A stretch of 64,000 nt of DNA from NCBI RefSeq assembly GCF_022549355.1, contig NZ_JAKZGL010000016.1, forward strand, positions 1 through 64,000. The letters run 5' to 3'. How positions within the stretch are numbered: position 1 is the stretch's first letter; the number at the start of each line of letters is the position of its first letter. A program made the position numbers and the translations under genes. Shown piece by piece: positions 49,933 to 60,013 of this stretch. This DNA comes from Acinetobacter sp. NIPH 2699. Its GTDB lineage: Bacteria; Pseudomonadota; Gammaproteobacteria; Pseudomonadales; Moraxellaceae. The notes below the pieces were generated by a model. It was given only the letters and a program-made list of their open reading frames with translations, had not been told where the DNA came from and searched no databases.

Positions 49933-52743
49933 ATGTCAAACTTCAACAAAGCCATTTCCAAACGTTTACGGCTCAATCATGCTTATGGGCAACTGATTGC
50001 TCTTATTTTTGTTCCGATCGCGATTTTGACGGGTGTAGGAATTATCTGGGTTTTATCAGAAACAACCAATGCCGCCAAACAACAACAAAACGCTGAAGCT
50101 TCTGCCATTTTGGCGCGTTACCATCAAAGCTCAAATGAGTTATTTCATCTCATACAAGAGCATCCTGATCAATACGACCGCGCTCAAAACCTGATGCAGA
50201 AGATGTTTGATGAAAAAAACCTACAACGCGCAGTACTGATTGACAATAAAGGACAAACTTATTTAACCGTTGGCTACCAAAACAATCGCTTCTGGCCAAA
50301 CTTCCCCAAAAACGGTCATTTTTTTGGCCCTATTCCGCATAATAACAATAATATTTACGGTGTAAGACTTGATACCATCAATCCCAATTCAGTGTGGTTA
50401 ATGATTGAGTTGAACAACCACTCACTCGAACTCGCACGCTATAAGATTTTACTCTCACTGGTTGCCACAGGACTCCTAACCCTATTAATTTTATTATTTT
50501 GTTTAAATGTTTTTTCTCGGCGTTGGCTCGCACCTTTATACGAGATTCGCATGCAAATGCAACGTCTCAATGCCGATACATTGGATCAGCATATTGTGGT
50601 CAACAGCACAGGGGAACTACGTTTATTACAGCGAGATATCGCCAATGTGGTGAAGCGCTTACACTTCAGTTTCTTAGAATTAAAAGAACATACCGAACAA
50701 ACTGAAGAAGACTTACGCCGCACACTCGACACCTTAGAAGTCCAAAACATTACCTATCGTCAGGCACGCGACCAAGCGATTTCTTCGAATCAATCAAAAT
50801 CAGTCTTTCTCGCCAATATTAGCCATGAGTTAAGAACACCATTAAATAGTATTGATGGCTTTATTCATTTGTTGTTACGTCAGCAAAACCTGAGTAATGA
50901 GCAAAACCTTTATTTACAAACCATTCGAAAATCTTCAGCCCACCTTCTAGCACTGATCAATGATGTTCTTGATTTTTCTAAAATTGATGCTGGTAAGTTA
51001 GAACTTGAAACCGCGCCCTTTGATCTTGAGGAAGCCATTTTTGATGTCATGGATATGCTGTCGCCATTGGCCGCACAAAAGCATATCAATATGGCATTTT
51101 ATTATGCTGATAACATCCCACAACATGTGGTGGGTGATGCATTACGCTTTAAACAGATCCTCACCAACCTCATTTCCAATGCGATTAAATTTACACCTGA
51201 TGGTGAAATCATCGTTCGCGTGCGCATGGAAGATGATGAGATTGGACAATGTTTATTACATTTTAGCGTTCAAGACAGTGGGATTGGCTTAAGCGGTACA
51301 GATCGCAAGCGATTATTTGAATCCTTCTCGCAAGGCGATGCCTCAGTTACACGTCAATTTGGCGGTACGGGGCTGGGCTTAGCCATCTCCAAACAACTGG
51401 TGCATTTGATGCGAGGGCAAATCGGGTTTGAAGACAACCAAGAACGTGCACCAACAGAAAAAGGCTCAACCTTCTGGTTTACCGCTTCATTTAAAGTTGA
51501 TGAGCAAGATGCAATAATCGAACACCCACGCTTTGAGCATTTACAAGTGGTGTCTTATCTTGCACACCCTGCAACAGCTAGCGTACTCCGTTTATATCTT
51601 GAAAATTATCATGTTAATCATATAGAGACACAGTCAATTTTAGATTTATTTAGTCGACTCAATCACCTCAATCAACAAGAAAATACTTGGCTCATCGTCG
51701 ATCACAGTGGCGATACCGAAGCGTTACTCAAAGAAATTCGTCAACGTTATCATGGCAATCTTGCTGTTTACGGCTATCAGATGAGCCTTGATCCAAACAT
51801 GCTGAATGAGTATCGTGCTCGCCCAATCTACCAACCCCTAAGCCGTCGTGAGCTTATTCAACTGTTAGGCAATCAACCTATTTTTGAACAAGAAGCAGAG
51901 GATTTTAATGGTCAAGGCTTACATATCCTAGCTGTGGATGACCATTTACCGAACTTAATCGTATTGGAAGCACTGTTAGGTGAGCTTAATGTCACCACCA
52001 CCAAAGCACTGAGTGGACAGAAAGCCATTGATATTATTCAAGAGCGTATAGAGCAAAAATCTCCACCCTTCGATCTGGTATTTATGGATATTCAAATGCC
52101 TGTTATGTCAGGTATTGATACCACACGTGCGATTCGCTCATTAGAATCAACTTTAGATTCAGGCATGCAACTGCCGATCATTGCCCTGACGGCACATGCA
52201 TTGGCGGATGAAAAACAAAAACTCCTCAAAGTCGGTATGAACGACTATGTCACCAAACCGATTCAAATGGAGCAAATCATTCAGATACTGACCCAGTGGA
52301 CCAAGAATAACTTTAGCTCTCAACCCGTAAATAATGAAACGAAACGTCCTGTCGAATCGATTGATCCACAAATTCTAAATTGGCAACAAAGCATTCAACT
52401 GGCTGCCAATAAAGAAGATTTAGCCCAAGACTTATTGCGGATGCTAGTCGACAGTTTTGATACCGAACTCACTGAAATGCAACAACTGATTGAGGTTGAA
52501 GACTTCCCGCAACTTGAACATGTGCTACATCGCCTTTATGGCGCAACACGCTATGTCGGCACCCCAACCTTACAACGTGTTGCAGGTGAATTTGAACAAT
52601 TTGTTTCGACGCTGCGTAAAGAGCGTCGCAAAGCAGATGAAGGCTTTACGCGAGAAACCAATCATCGTTTTAATGAGCTCAACTTTGCCATTGAACAAGT
52701 CAGACAATCAGCAAATTTAATCTTAAATTTGAATGACAGCTAA
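49933..52743 (+). CDS. gacS: Hybrid sensor histidine kinase GacS/BarA
   Basis: Tripartite sensor kinase, 936 residues, that feeds the GacA/UvrY response regulator and csr-type sRNAs. The first membrane segment (about 19-41) is followed by a periplasmic sensor, a second membrane segment (about 167-190), a HAMP domain, and a HisKA domain with phospho-acceptor His298 in ANISHELRTP. Then come HATPase_c (GGTGLGLAISKQL), a degenerate and a true receiver with Asp719 in FMDIQMPVMSG, and an Hpt domain with His866 (HRLYGATRYVG). ATG 49933 is chosen over TTG 49906. Confidence 0.93.
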   Translation: MSNFNKAISKRLRLNHAYGQLIALIFVPIAILTGVGIIWVLSETTNAAKQQQNAEASAILARYHQSSNELFHLIQEHPDQYDRAQNLMQKMFDEKNLQRAVLIDNKGQTYLTVGYQNNRFWPNFPKNGHFFGPIPHNNNNIYGVRLDTINPNSVWLMIELNNHSLELARYKILLSLVATGLLTLLILLFCLNVFSRRWLAPLYEIRMQMQRLNADTLDQHIVVNSTGELRLLQRDIANVVKRLHFSFLELKEHTEQTEEDLRRTLDTLEVQNITYRQARDQAISSNQSKSVFLANISHELRTPLNSIDGFIHLLLRQQNLSNEQNLYLQTIRKSSAHLLALINDVLDFSKIDAGKLELETAPFDLEEAIFDVMDMLSPLAAQKHINMAFYYADNIPQHVVGDALRFKQILTNLISNAIKFTPDGEIIVRVRMEDDEIGQCLLHFSVQDSGIGLSGTDRKRLFESFSQGDASVTRQFGGTGLGLAISKQLVHLMRGQIGFEDNQERAPTEKGSTFWFTASFKVDEQDAIIEHPRFEHLQVVSYLAHPATASVLRLYLENYHVNHIETQSILDLFSRLNHLNQQENTWLIVDHSGDTEALLKEIRQRYHGNLAVYGYQMSLDPNMLNEYRARPIYQPLSRRELIQLLGNQPIFEQEAEDFNGQGLHILAVDDHLPNLIVLEALLGELNVTTTKALSGQKAIDIIQERIEQKSPPFDLVFMDIQMPVMSGIDTTRAIRSLESTLDSGMQLPIIALTAHALADEKQKLLKVGMNDYVTKPIQMEQIIQILTQWTKNNFSSQPVNNETKRPVESIDPQILNWQQSIQLAANKEDLAQDLLRMLVDSFDTELTEMQQLIEVEDFPQLEHVLHRLYGATRYVGTPTLQRVAGEFEQFVSTLRKERRKADEGFTRETNHRFNELNFAIEQVRQSANLILNLNDS

Positions 52744-52820
52744 GGTGACTGTTGTGTCATGTTTCATCTTAAAAACTCATGCTATGCTGCCGATCATCAA
52801 ACACAATAAGAGTATGACAA

Positions 52821-53609
52821 ATGGCCGTTTTACGCGTTGAAAAGAACAATGGCATTGCAACGGTTTACCTCAACCGTCCAGATAAACGTAATGCAATGAG
52901 TTTTGCATTGTTAAAGGAACTTGTCGCAACCGCCAAAAAAATTGAAAAAGATCGCTCTATCCGTTGTGTCATTTTAACGGGTGAAGCGCAGGTGTTTAGT
53001 GCAGGCATTGACTTATCTGACCTAAACAATCCTAAAAACACCGTATTTGCAGCATGGGAACTGATTAAGCCAGGACAAAGTCTCTTTCAAAAAGCGTTTT
53101 TAATTTGGCAAAATTTACCGATTCCAGTCATCGCTGCAATTGAAGGCTATTGCTTTGGGGCCGGTATGCAACTTGCGCTCGCTGCTGACATTCGCATTGC
53201 CACACCAGATACTCAAATGTCGATTATGGAAAGCCGTTGGGGACTCGTGCCTGATATGGGCTTAACGCGCTCTTTAAAAGGTTTAATTGGGGTGGATTTA
53301 GCCAAAGAACTGACCCTAACCGCCCGTATTTTTGATGCTCAATATGCCAAAGAAATCGGCTTGGTCACTCATTTAGACGTAGATCCTTTAGCAAAAGCAA
53401 ATCACATTGCTCAAGAAATGCTACAACGCTCACCTGATGCAGTCATGGCGGCTAAACGTGTATTAGATGCGATGCAACATCAACCAGAAAAAGCCTTACG
53501 TTTAGAAAAGCTGTGGCAACTTAAACTTCTTTTAGGTAAAAACAGCGCCCTTGCACGCAAGAAAGATAAAAATCCTGAAGTTGAGTTTTTACCACGTCAG
53601 TATAAGTAA
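52821..53609 (+). CDS. Enoyl-CoA hydratase/isomerase (crotonase family)
   Basis: 262-residue crotonase. The oxyanion-hole motif VFSAGIDL is at about 59-66 and the second at IEGYCFGAGMQLALAADIRIA (about 109-129). The active-site region MESRWGLVPDMG holds Glu. The frame starts at ATG 52821 after ATAAGAGTATGACAA. The exact acyl-CoA substrate is not readable. It does not sit beside a thiolase or dehydrogenase, so the pathway is unclear. Confidence 0.88.
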   Translation: MAVLRVEKNNGIATVYLNRPDKRNAMSFALLKELVATAKKIEKDRSIRCVILTGEAQVFSAGIDLSDLNNPKNTVFAAWELIKPGQSLFQKAFLIWQNLPIPVIAAIEGYCFGAGMQLALAADIRIATPDTQMSIMESRWGLVPDMGLTRSLKGLIGVDLAKELTLTARIFDAQYAKEIGLVTHLDVDPLAKANHIAQEMLQRSPDAVMAAKRVLDAMQHQPEKALRLEKLWQLKLLLGKNSALARKKDKNPEVEFLPRQYK

Positions 53610-53658
53610 ACTGAATTCAACATCAAATCTATCTCTGCGCCATCATCAACTATCGCGG

Positions 53659-53752
53659 GGCGACATGGATGTCGCCGTTGAGCTGTGGCATCAAGGAAGT
53701 GCCATCAGCTCAACAAAGGATTTTTGCCTACTTTTCATCCTTGAAAAGTAGG
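53659..53752. repeat. Intergenic triple-hairpin element
   Basis: Three consecutive perfect or near-perfect stem loops: GGCGACAT-GG-ATGTCGCC (53659-53676); a 9-bp stem GTTGAGCTG / CAGCTCAAC (53677-53714) with an inner TGGCA/TGCCA; and CCTACTTTTCA / TGAAAAGTAGG with loop TCCT (53727-53752). The next bases, TCGCCGAAGGC, echo the first stem. Nothing codes here except a short read-through frame. I recall similar elements between Acinetobacter genes, but have not verified copy number. Confidence 0.72.
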
Positions 53753-53830
53753 TCGCCGAAGGCATATCCTGAAATAAGATGAGCACTTGGCAGACTCCGC
53801 TACGTACAAAAAACAATACAGGCAATAAAC

Positions 53831-54697
53831 ATGAAACTTGGTCAAAGAACACCTATCGCATTCTTAGGCATGGGGTTAATGGGCACCCGCATGGCAGCCC
53901 GACTCCTTCAAGCAGGCTACACAGTTGCCGTGTGGAACCGTAGTCCACATGCTTGTGAACCGCTGATTCAGCAAGGTGCAGTCGCGTTAACACTCGATAA
54001 AATTGCAGACTATCCAGTGATTTTGACCTGCTTAGCAGATGACAAAGCGATTCAAAGTGTTTTCACCCAAATCCAAACTCACCTACAACCACAACAAATT
54101 ATCGTTGATTTCTCGAGCTTATCGGTAGCAACAACCCAAGCACTGGCTCAATCTGCTCAACAACAACAAGTCACATGGATTGATTCCCCTGTCTCTGGTG
54201 GAACAATAGGCGCTGAACAAGGCACACTGGTGATCTTTGCAGGTGGAGATGCCAAGACAATCGAACAACTCAATCCGATCTATCAAGTCCTATCTCAACG
54301 CGTAACACGTATGGGTGACTCAGGAACAGGGCAAGCGACAAAGATTTGCAATCAACTGATCGTTGCAGCCAATAGCACCTTGATTGCTGAAGCTGTTGCT
54401 CTTGCTGATCAAGCAGGTGTAGATACCACATTACTTGCACCTGCGCTTGCAGACGGTTTTGCTGATTCTAAACCTTTACAAATACTTGCTCCTCGTATGG
54501 CAACGCACACCTTTGAACCTGTGCAGTGGAAAGTCCAAACCCTCTCCAAAGATTTAAACAATGCCTTACAACTCGCACAAAGCTTTAACCTAGAGATACC
54601 TGTTGCACAAAAAGCCCTACTACAGTTACAAGCACACCAACAAAATGGCTTTGCTGAGAATGATTTAGCTACTATCATTCAACATATAGAACAATAA
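53831..54697 (+). CDS. glxR: NAD(P)-dependent 2-hydroxy-3-oxopropionate reductase-like dehydrogenase
   Basis: Beta-hydroxyacid dehydrogenase of 288 residues (tartronate semialdehyde reductase/3-hydroxyisobutyrate dehydrogenase family). The Rossmann motif AFLGMGLMGTRMAARLLQAGY is at about 9-29, the substrate-binding SPVSGGTIGAEQGTL block at about 118-132, and the catalytic Lys in GQATKICNQ. The pairing with a hydroxypyruvate-isomerase-like gene 22 bp downstream suggests the glyoxylate/tartronate semialdehyde route, so I use glxR. No gcl is in the window. Confidence 0.82.
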   Translation: MKLGQRTPIAFLGMGLMGTRMAARLLQAGYTVAVWNRSPHACEPLIQQGAVALTLDKIADYPVILTCLADDKAIQSVFTQIQTHLQPQQIIVDFSSLSVATTQALAQSAQQQQVTWIDSPVSGGTIGAEQGTLVIFAGGDAKTIEQLNPIYQVLSQRVTRMGDSGTGQATKICNQLIVAANSTLIAEAVALADQAGVDTTLLAPALADGFADSKPLQILAPRMATHTFEPVQWKVQTLSKDLNNALQLAQSFNLEIPVAQKALLQLQAHQQNGFAENDLATIIQHIEQ

Positions 54698-54719
54698 TTA
54701 ATGCGTCATGGAGGTTAAT

Positions 54720-55514
54720 ATGAGCCATCTTGCAGTCAATTTATCAATGATTTTTACTGAAGTGCCATTGATCGAACGTTTTGCTTTGGCACATGCACAT
54801 GGTTTTCAGCATGTAGAAATTCAATTCCCCTATGAATTAGAAATTTTTGATATCCAAACCCAACTTGACCAATACAATCTTTCTTTGTGTCTCATTAATG
54901 CACCTGCGGGAGATCTGATGCAAGGTGGTAATGGCTTGGCAGGTGTTCCCGGATTAGAAACGACATTTTATCAAGCACTGGAACTTGCTATCAGTTATGC
55001 CAATGCATTAAATGTTCCTCGTATTAACATCCTCGCAGGCAAACAACCCTTAGATGCCGATTTACTTCCTTGTTTAAATACACTGGCAAGCAATCTTAAA
55101 CTCGCGTGTCACATGCTCACAGAACATGATATCGAGCCTGTTTTTGAAATGATCAATGGCACAGATATGCCCCGTTTTTTAATACAAAATATTGCTCAAG
55201 CCCAAGAAATGCTTGAGGCGGTGAATCATCCTGCGCTTAAAATGCAATATGATTGCTATCACATGGCGATGATGGGTGAAGATGTTTTGGCGGGTTTACA
55301 AGAGAATCTTCATCATATTGGGCATATACAATTTGCGGATTGTCCGAGTCGCCATGAGCCTGATACTGGAAATATTCCTTATAAACAAATCTTTGACTGG
55401 TTGTTACAAAGTGATTATCAAGGTTTAATTGCCGCAGAATACAGACCAGAAACACATTCAGATCAATCATTTGCATGGAAAAATAAATATTTTTCCAATG
55501 ATGTGAACACATAA
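54720..55514 (+). CDS. hyi: Hydroxypyruvate isomerase-like TIM-barrel protein
   Basis: 264-residue xylose-isomerase/AP-endonuclease-2-like TIM barrel, matching the Hyi family that interconverts hydroxypyruvate and tartronate semialdehyde. Contains NAPAGDLMQGGNGLAGVPG and GHIQFADCPSRHEPDTGNIPY, which hold metal ligands. Start ATG 54720, with GGAGG five nt upstream; the ATG at 54708 lies in the ribosome site. Forms a likely operon with glxR. Confidence 0.84.
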   Translation: MSHLAVNLSMIFTEVPLIERFALAHAHGFQHVEIQFPYELEIFDIQTQLDQYNLSLCLINAPAGDLMQGGNGLAGVPGLETTFYQALELAISYANALNVPRINILAGKQPLDADLLPCLNTLASNLKLACHMLTEHDIEPVFEMINGTDMPRFLIQNIAQAQEMLEAVNHPALKMQYDCYHMAMMGEDVLAGLQENLHHIGHIQFADCPSRHEPDTGNIPYKQIFDWLLQSDYQGLIAAEYRPETHSDQSFAWKNKYFSNDVNT

Positions 55515-55595
55515 TCTGTTACGGCTAAAATTTGAATTTTTTTGTTAAAAACGGTATATTTGACGATGAGTAATTGTCAGGAAAATATACACCCC

Positions 55596-55994
55596 ATGAA
55601 TTTAGAACCATCGCCCAGCGCTTCTAATTCTCACGACCTAAAAATCAAAACTTCAAGCACCGATGTACAGGCTTGTTTAAAAGTCGTACATGAAGCCCTT
55701 ACTGATGTAAAAGCCAAAGATATTTTAGAACTTGATGTCAGTTCTATTAGCAATGTTGCTGATGCAATTGTGATTGCCAGCGGCACTTCAACCCGTCATG
55801 TAAAAGCCCTTGCGGATAATGTTGCTGATGAAGCACGTAAAGCAGGTTTTCGCCCAATCGGTGTCGAAGGTGAACGAGACGCTGAATGGATCTTAATTGA
55901 CCTAGGTTTCGTCGTTGTACATGTCATGTTACCTACTGCTCGTAAATTCTATGACCTTGAAAGTTTATGGCGCGCCCCTGAGTCTGTCGCATAA
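55596..55994 (+). CDS. rsfS: Ribosome silencing factor RsfS
   Basis: Iojap/RsfS family; binds L14 on the 50S subunit to block subunit joining during starvation. Domain residues about 25-125 with KAKDILELDVSSISNVADAIVIASGTSTRHVKAL and GERDAEWILIDLGFVVVHVM. The frame is open to 55542, with a second ATG at 55566; ATG 55596 (132 residues) is chosen on family length. No holA or nadD nearby. Confidence 0.93.
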   Translation: MNLEPSPSASNSHDLKIKTSSTDVQACLKVVHEALTDVKAKDILELDVSSISNVADAIVIASGTSTRHVKALADNVADEARKAGFRPIGVEGERDAEWILIDLGFVVVHVMLPTARKFYDLESLWRAPESVA

Positions 55995-56006
55995 ATTTTA
56001 GAAGTC

Positions 56007-56040
56007 AAAAAAACCTGTCATTTTTATGGCAGGTTTTTTT
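56007..56040 (+). terminator. Terminator after rsfS
   Basis: Stem AAAAAAACCTGTCAT / ATGGCAGGTTTTTTT with one T-G pair and loop TTTT. Seven-T tail. Confidence 0.88.
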
Positions 56041-56197
56041 TATTTGGTCTTAACCATTACCAATTATTTTAATGTCTGTATCAAATTAGACCCAATACAT
56101 CTTTTTTAAAATCTGACATGCCAAATTGTCAAATCTAACGTATTATAAAAACGCTTTAACACTCAATCTATAAAAAGCCATAACTGGAGTAAACAAA

Positions 56198-57019
56198 GTG
56201 AAGATTCTCATTACTGGTGCAAATACGGGTATTGGTTTTTCCACCGCTGAACAATTAGTTAAGCAAGGACAGCATGTTATCTTGGCTTGTCGCAACCCAG
56301 AAAAAGCCCAAGTTGCACAAGACAAACTCCGTGCACTGGATCAAGGACAAGTTGATGTCGTCGCACTTGATTTAAACGACCTCGATTCAACCACTCAAGC
56401 AGCAGATGAAATTGCCAATCGCTTTGGCAGTTTAGATGTTTTAATTAACAATGCTGGATTATTTTCAAAGACCAAGCAATTCACACAAAATGGTTTTGAG
56501 CAGCAATTTGGTGTGAATTACCTCGGTCATTTCCTGCTGACGCACAAACTTATTCCAGTTTTACAGCAAGCACCCAAAGCTCGAATTATCCATCTCGCCT
56601 CCATTGCACACTGGGCTGGATCAATTAAGCCCAACAAATTTCGTGCAGAAGGTTTCTACAACCCTCTGTTTTATTATGGCCAATCTAAACTCGCAAACTT
56701 ACTATTCAGTAATGCATTAGCTGAACAGATGGCAAGCAGTACCATCACCAACAATGCCCTACACCCAGGTGGTGTCGCTTCTGAAATTTATCGTGATTTA
56801 CCAAAACCTGTTTATGAAGTGATGAAAATTGGCTTAGTGCCGACCTCTGTTCCAGCCAAACTCATTACTCAAATGGCGATTGGCGATGAATGGGAAAACC
56901 GCAATGGAGAATATGTGAGTGCACATATGCCCGACTGGAAATCTTCTCATGCTAAAAACCAGCAACTTGCACGTGATCTTTATGCACAATCAATGGGCCT
57001 TATAGAAAAGTATCTTTAA
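56198..57019 (+). CDS. SDR-family oxidoreductase (retinol-dehydrogenase-like)
   Basis: 273-residue short-chain dehydrogenase. Cofactor motif TGANTGIGFSTAEQL (about 6-20), RNPEKAQVA (Arg at the beta-2 end points to NADP), NNAGLFS, and the active-site Ser and Tyr-x-x-x-Lys (YYGQSKLAN) are present. It begins at GTG 56198 with GGAG nine nt upstream. Substrate unknown. Not related closely to the SDR at 42565. Confidence 0.86.
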   Translation: MKILITGANTGIGFSTAEQLVKQGQHVILACRNPEKAQVAQDKLRALDQGQVDVVALDLNDLDSTTQAADEIANRFGSLDVLINNAGLFSKTKQFTQNGFEQQFGVNYLGHFLLTHKLIPVLQQAPKARIIHLASIAHWAGSIKPNKFRAEGFYNPLFYYGQSKLANLLFSNALAEQMASSTITNNALHPGGVASEIYRDLPKPVYEVMKIGLVPTSVPAKLITQMAIGDEWENRNGEYVSAHMPDWKSSHAKNQQLARDLYAQSMGLIEKYL

Positions 57020-57037
57020 TCAAACAAATAGCAATAA

Positions 57038-57061
57038 AAAAGCCACCCGAAGGTGGCTTTT
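57038..57061. terminator. Terminator between SDR and pntB
   Basis: AAAAGCCACC / GGTGGCTTTT stem with tetraloop CGAA (TTCG on the minus strand). Serves both convergent units. Confidence 0.85.
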
Positions 57062-57081
57062 ACAATCCTACCAGGGTCAGA

Positions 57082-58551
57082 TTAGTGACCACCACCATTG
57101 ATTGCTTTCGTCATATCTTCAACCACTTTCTTCGCATCACCAAAAACCATCATGGTTTTTTCATTGTAGAACAAGTCATTATCTAGACCAGCATAACCTG
57201 TTGCCATAGAACGCTTGATCACCATGATTGTACGTGCTTTATGCGCCTCAAGAATCGGCATACCATAAATCGGTGAAGTCGGATCATCTTTCGCCGCAGG
57301 GTTAACCACGTCGTTTGCACCAATAACAAGAACAACGTCAGTTGCAGGGAAGTCTGAGTTAATCTCATCCATCTCTAAGATGTCTTCATACGCAACATCT
57401 GCTTCAGCTAACAATACGTTCATATGACCAGGCATACGACCAGCAACTGGGTGAATCGCAAAACGAACTTTTACACCTTGTTCTTTTAAGATTTCACACA
57501 ACTCTTTAACCGCATTCTGCGCACGACCTTGCGCCATACCATAACCCGGTACGATCACAACGCTATCCGCATTTGACATCAAGAAACCAGCATCATCAGC
57601 AGAACCAGAACGATAGTTACGTTGTACTTGCTCACCCTTATCAACCGCAACTGCTGCGCCACCCATTGCACCACCAAATAAGACATTGATGATAGAACGG
57701 TTCATCGCCTTACACATGATGTAAGAAAGAATCGCACCAGAAGAACCAACCAGTGAACCCGCAACGATCAACATATTGTTTTCAAGTGTGAAACCAATAC
57801 CTGCTGCTGCCCAACCAGAGAATGAGTTCAGTAACGATACCACAACTGGCATATCACCACCGCCGACTGGCGCAATCCACATCCAACCAAATGCCAAAGC
57901 AAATGCAGTCATGATGTAAAATGCAGTCAAGCTATCTGTTGCAAAGTACACGCCACCAAACACCAGCATCGCAATGAACAATGCTGCTTGTAATGGTTTT
58001 ACCCATGCACCTGAAATAGTTTTTGCCCATTTCTTTGCTGCAAGTTTGCCGTAAGCAAATACAGATGCTGTAAAGGTAATTGCACCAATAAAGCAACCCA
58101 CGAACAATTCAAAACGATAGGTACTGCTAAACCCAGTAAATGCAGTGTACCCTTCAGCCAACATCGCTTCATTGACAGAAGTCAACTGTGCTGCATCAAA
58201 CTGACCGAAATGAGCCGCTTTTAATACGGTCGCAATCGCAATCAATACTGCCGCCAAACCCACTAATGAGTGCATCAATGCAACCATTTCAGGCATTTGC
58301 GTCATTGGAACTGCGCGCGCTTTGGTAATACCAATCACTGCCCCAGCAACCATTGCTAGACCAATCATCCAAACCACTGGCCCATCAGCAACAAAGAACG
58401 TGGTTGCTACAGCGATTGCCATTGCAATCATACCGTAGCGACTACCCGCAATCGCTGTCTTAGGACCTGACAAACCACGTAATGTTAAGATAAAGAGGAT
58501 CGCACCAACAAGGTAGAACCAATCCGCATAGTCTCGAATAAATTCCATCAC
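57082..58551 (-). CDS. pntB: NAD(P) transhydrogenase subunit beta
   Basis: 489-residue subunit with about nine membrane helices (residues about 1-270) and the NADP(H)-binding dIII domain (about 310-489), which includes [17 protein letters not shown] and [21 protein letters not shown]. Couples proton entry to NADPH formation. Start overlaps the pntAB stop by 4 nt. Confidence 0.95.
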   Translation of the reverse strand: MMEFIRDYADWFYLVGAILFILTLRGLSGPKTAIAGSRYGMIAMAIAVATTFFVADGPVVWMIGLAMVAGAVIGITKARAVPMTQMPEMVALMHSLVGLAAVLIAIATVLKAAHFGQFDAAQLTSVNEAMLAEGYTAFTGFSSTYRFELFVGCFIGAITFTASVFAYGKLAAKKWAKTISGAWVKPLQAALFIAMLVFGGVYFATDSLTAFYIMTAFALAFGWMWIAPVGGGDMPVVVSLLNSFSGWAAAGIGFTLENNMLIVAGSLVGSSGAILSYIMCKAMNRSIINVLFGGAMGGAAVAVDKGEQVQRNYRSGSADDAGFLMSNADSVVIVPGYGMAQGRAQNAVKELCEILKEQGVKVRFAIHPVAGRMPGHMNVLLAEADVAYEDILEMDEINSDFPATDVVLVIGANDVVNPAAKDDPTSPIYGMPILEAHKARTIMVIKRSMATGYAGLDNDLFYNEKTMMVFGDAKKVVEDMTKAINGGGH

Positions 58552-58874
58552 ACGCCCTCTTTTTTCTTTTGCTTCGGTTTGAACATTTCAAGCATACGCG
58601 CTGTTACAGCGAAACCACCAAAAATGTTAATACTTGCAAGGAACACAGCAATTGCACCTAAAATGCTAATCGGGTTGATCGTTTGGAAATGAACAGACCC
58701 TTCAACACCAATAAATGGCAAACCAACTGTTTGGATCATTGCCCCAACAACAATAATTGAAGACAATGCGTTCGTTACAGCCATGAGTGGTGTATGTAAC
58801 GCAGGCGTTACCCCCCAAACAACGTAATAACCTACGAAGATGGCAAGGACGAAAATTGTAATCGTTTCAACCAT
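58548..58874 (-). CDS. pntAB: NAD(P) transhydrogenase subunit alpha part 2
   Basis: 108-residue membrane part of the alpha subunit with three hydrophobic segments and a basic C-terminus ([10 protein letters not shown]). In E. coli this region is fused to the NAD-binding domain; here it is a separate gene, as in Rhodospirillum rubrum. 4-nt overlap with pntB. Confidence 0.92.
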   Translation of the reverse strand: MVETITIFVLAIFVGYYVVWGVTPALHTPLMAVTNALSSIIVVGAMIQTVGLPFIGVEGSVHFQTINPISILGAIAVFLASINIFGGFAVTARMLEMFKPKQKKKEGV

Positions 58875-58885
58875 GAGAACTCTCC

Positions 58886-60013
58886 TTAACCACGCTTGAG
58901 CAGTACTTGACCGCCATGTGTCACGAGTAACGCTTTGTGGATTTCATCTTCTTGATTGATCGCAAAGGCTTTGTCTTTGTCAAACAATGTTTCAAGGAAG
59001 TTAAATACGTTACGTGCATACAATGCAGATGCTTCAGTTGCAACTGTGCCTGGAATATTTGGGATACCCAAAATTTTCACACCATTCTCAGTCGTTACTG
59101 TTTCGCCTTCTTTAGAACCTTCAACGTTACCACCCGTTTCAACTGCCATATCTAAAATGACAGAACCCGGTTTCATTTTGGCAACAGTTTCAGCTTTGAT
59201 TAAACGCGGTGCATTACGACCAGGAAGCAATGCGGTTGTGATCACGATATCTGCATTTGATACCGCTTTATCCACAATCGCAGCTTGATCTTTGATGTAT
59301 TGCTCACCCGGCATCCAGCCATAACCATTCTTGGCAGCATCAGCAGCTTTTTGCTTTTCTTCATCAGACATCGGTACGTCTAACCATTTACCACCTAAAG
59401 ACTCAACTTGCTCTTTAGCGGTTGGACGTAAATCAGTTGCTTCAACAATGGCACCCAAACGTTTTGCAGTCGCGATAGCTTGAAGACCTGCTACACCAAC
59501 CCCCATAATCACAACACGTGCAGGTTTTACAGTACCCGCAGCAGTCATTAACATCGGGAACATACGTTGATATTCAGCCGCAGCTAACAATACAGATTTA
59601 TAACCTGCCAAGTTTGCTTGAGAAGAAAGTACATCCATGTTTTGTGCACGTGAAAGTGTACGTGGAAGTAATTCTAAAGCGAAAGCAGACACTTGCTGAG
59701 TAGCAAATTGATCTAACTCTGGATTGCGGTAAGGGTCAAACATTGCGACTACAGTTGTATTCGCCGCAAGTTTTTGAATTTCGCCACCACTCGGGGCACG
59801 AACTTTCAAAATAATTTGGCTACCTGTATATGCATCATCCGTAATGGCTGCACCAACTTGTTCATAAGCACTGTCAATGTACGCTGCTTTAACACCAGCA
59901 CCACGTTCAATAACAACGCTATGACCTGCGTTAATCAACTTCTTCACTGTCTCTGGTGTTGCAGCAACACGACTTTCACCGACGACAGTTTCGGTTGGGA
60001 TTCCGATCTGCAT
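58886..60013 (-). CDS. pntAA: NAD(P) transhydrogenase subunit alpha part 1
   Basis: 375-residue NAD(H)-binding dI domain. Contains [24 protein letters not shown] (Rossmann region, about 170-193), the mobile loop with [10 protein letters not shown], and [20 protein letters not shown]. Start ATG 60013 with GAGGA eight nt upstream. First gene of the pntAA-pntAB-pntB operon, 11 bp before pntAB. Confidence 0.94.
   Translation of the reverse strand: MQIGIPTETVVGESRVAATPETVKKLINAGHSVVIERGAGVKAAYIDSAYEQVGAAITDDAYTGSQIILKVRAPSGGEIQKLAANTTVVAMFDPYRNPELDQFATQQVSAFALELLPRTLSRAQNMDVLSSQANLAGYKSVLLAAAEYQRMFPMLMTAAGTVKPARVVIMGVGVAGLQAIATAKRLGAIVEATDLRPTAKEQVESLGGKWLDVPMSDEEKQKAADAAKNGYGWMPGEQYIKDQAAIVDKAVSNADIVITTALLPGRNAPRLIKAETVAKMKPGSVILDMAVETGGNVEGSKEGETVTTENGVKILGIPNIPGTVATEASALYARNVFNFLETLFDKDKAFAINQEDEIHKALLVTHGGQVLLKRG

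Noticed and set aside
53551..53751. ORF running from the crotonase end into the triple-hairpin element
   Set aside because: Most of it is the inverted repeats; no ribosome site and the 5' part lies inside the crotonase gene.
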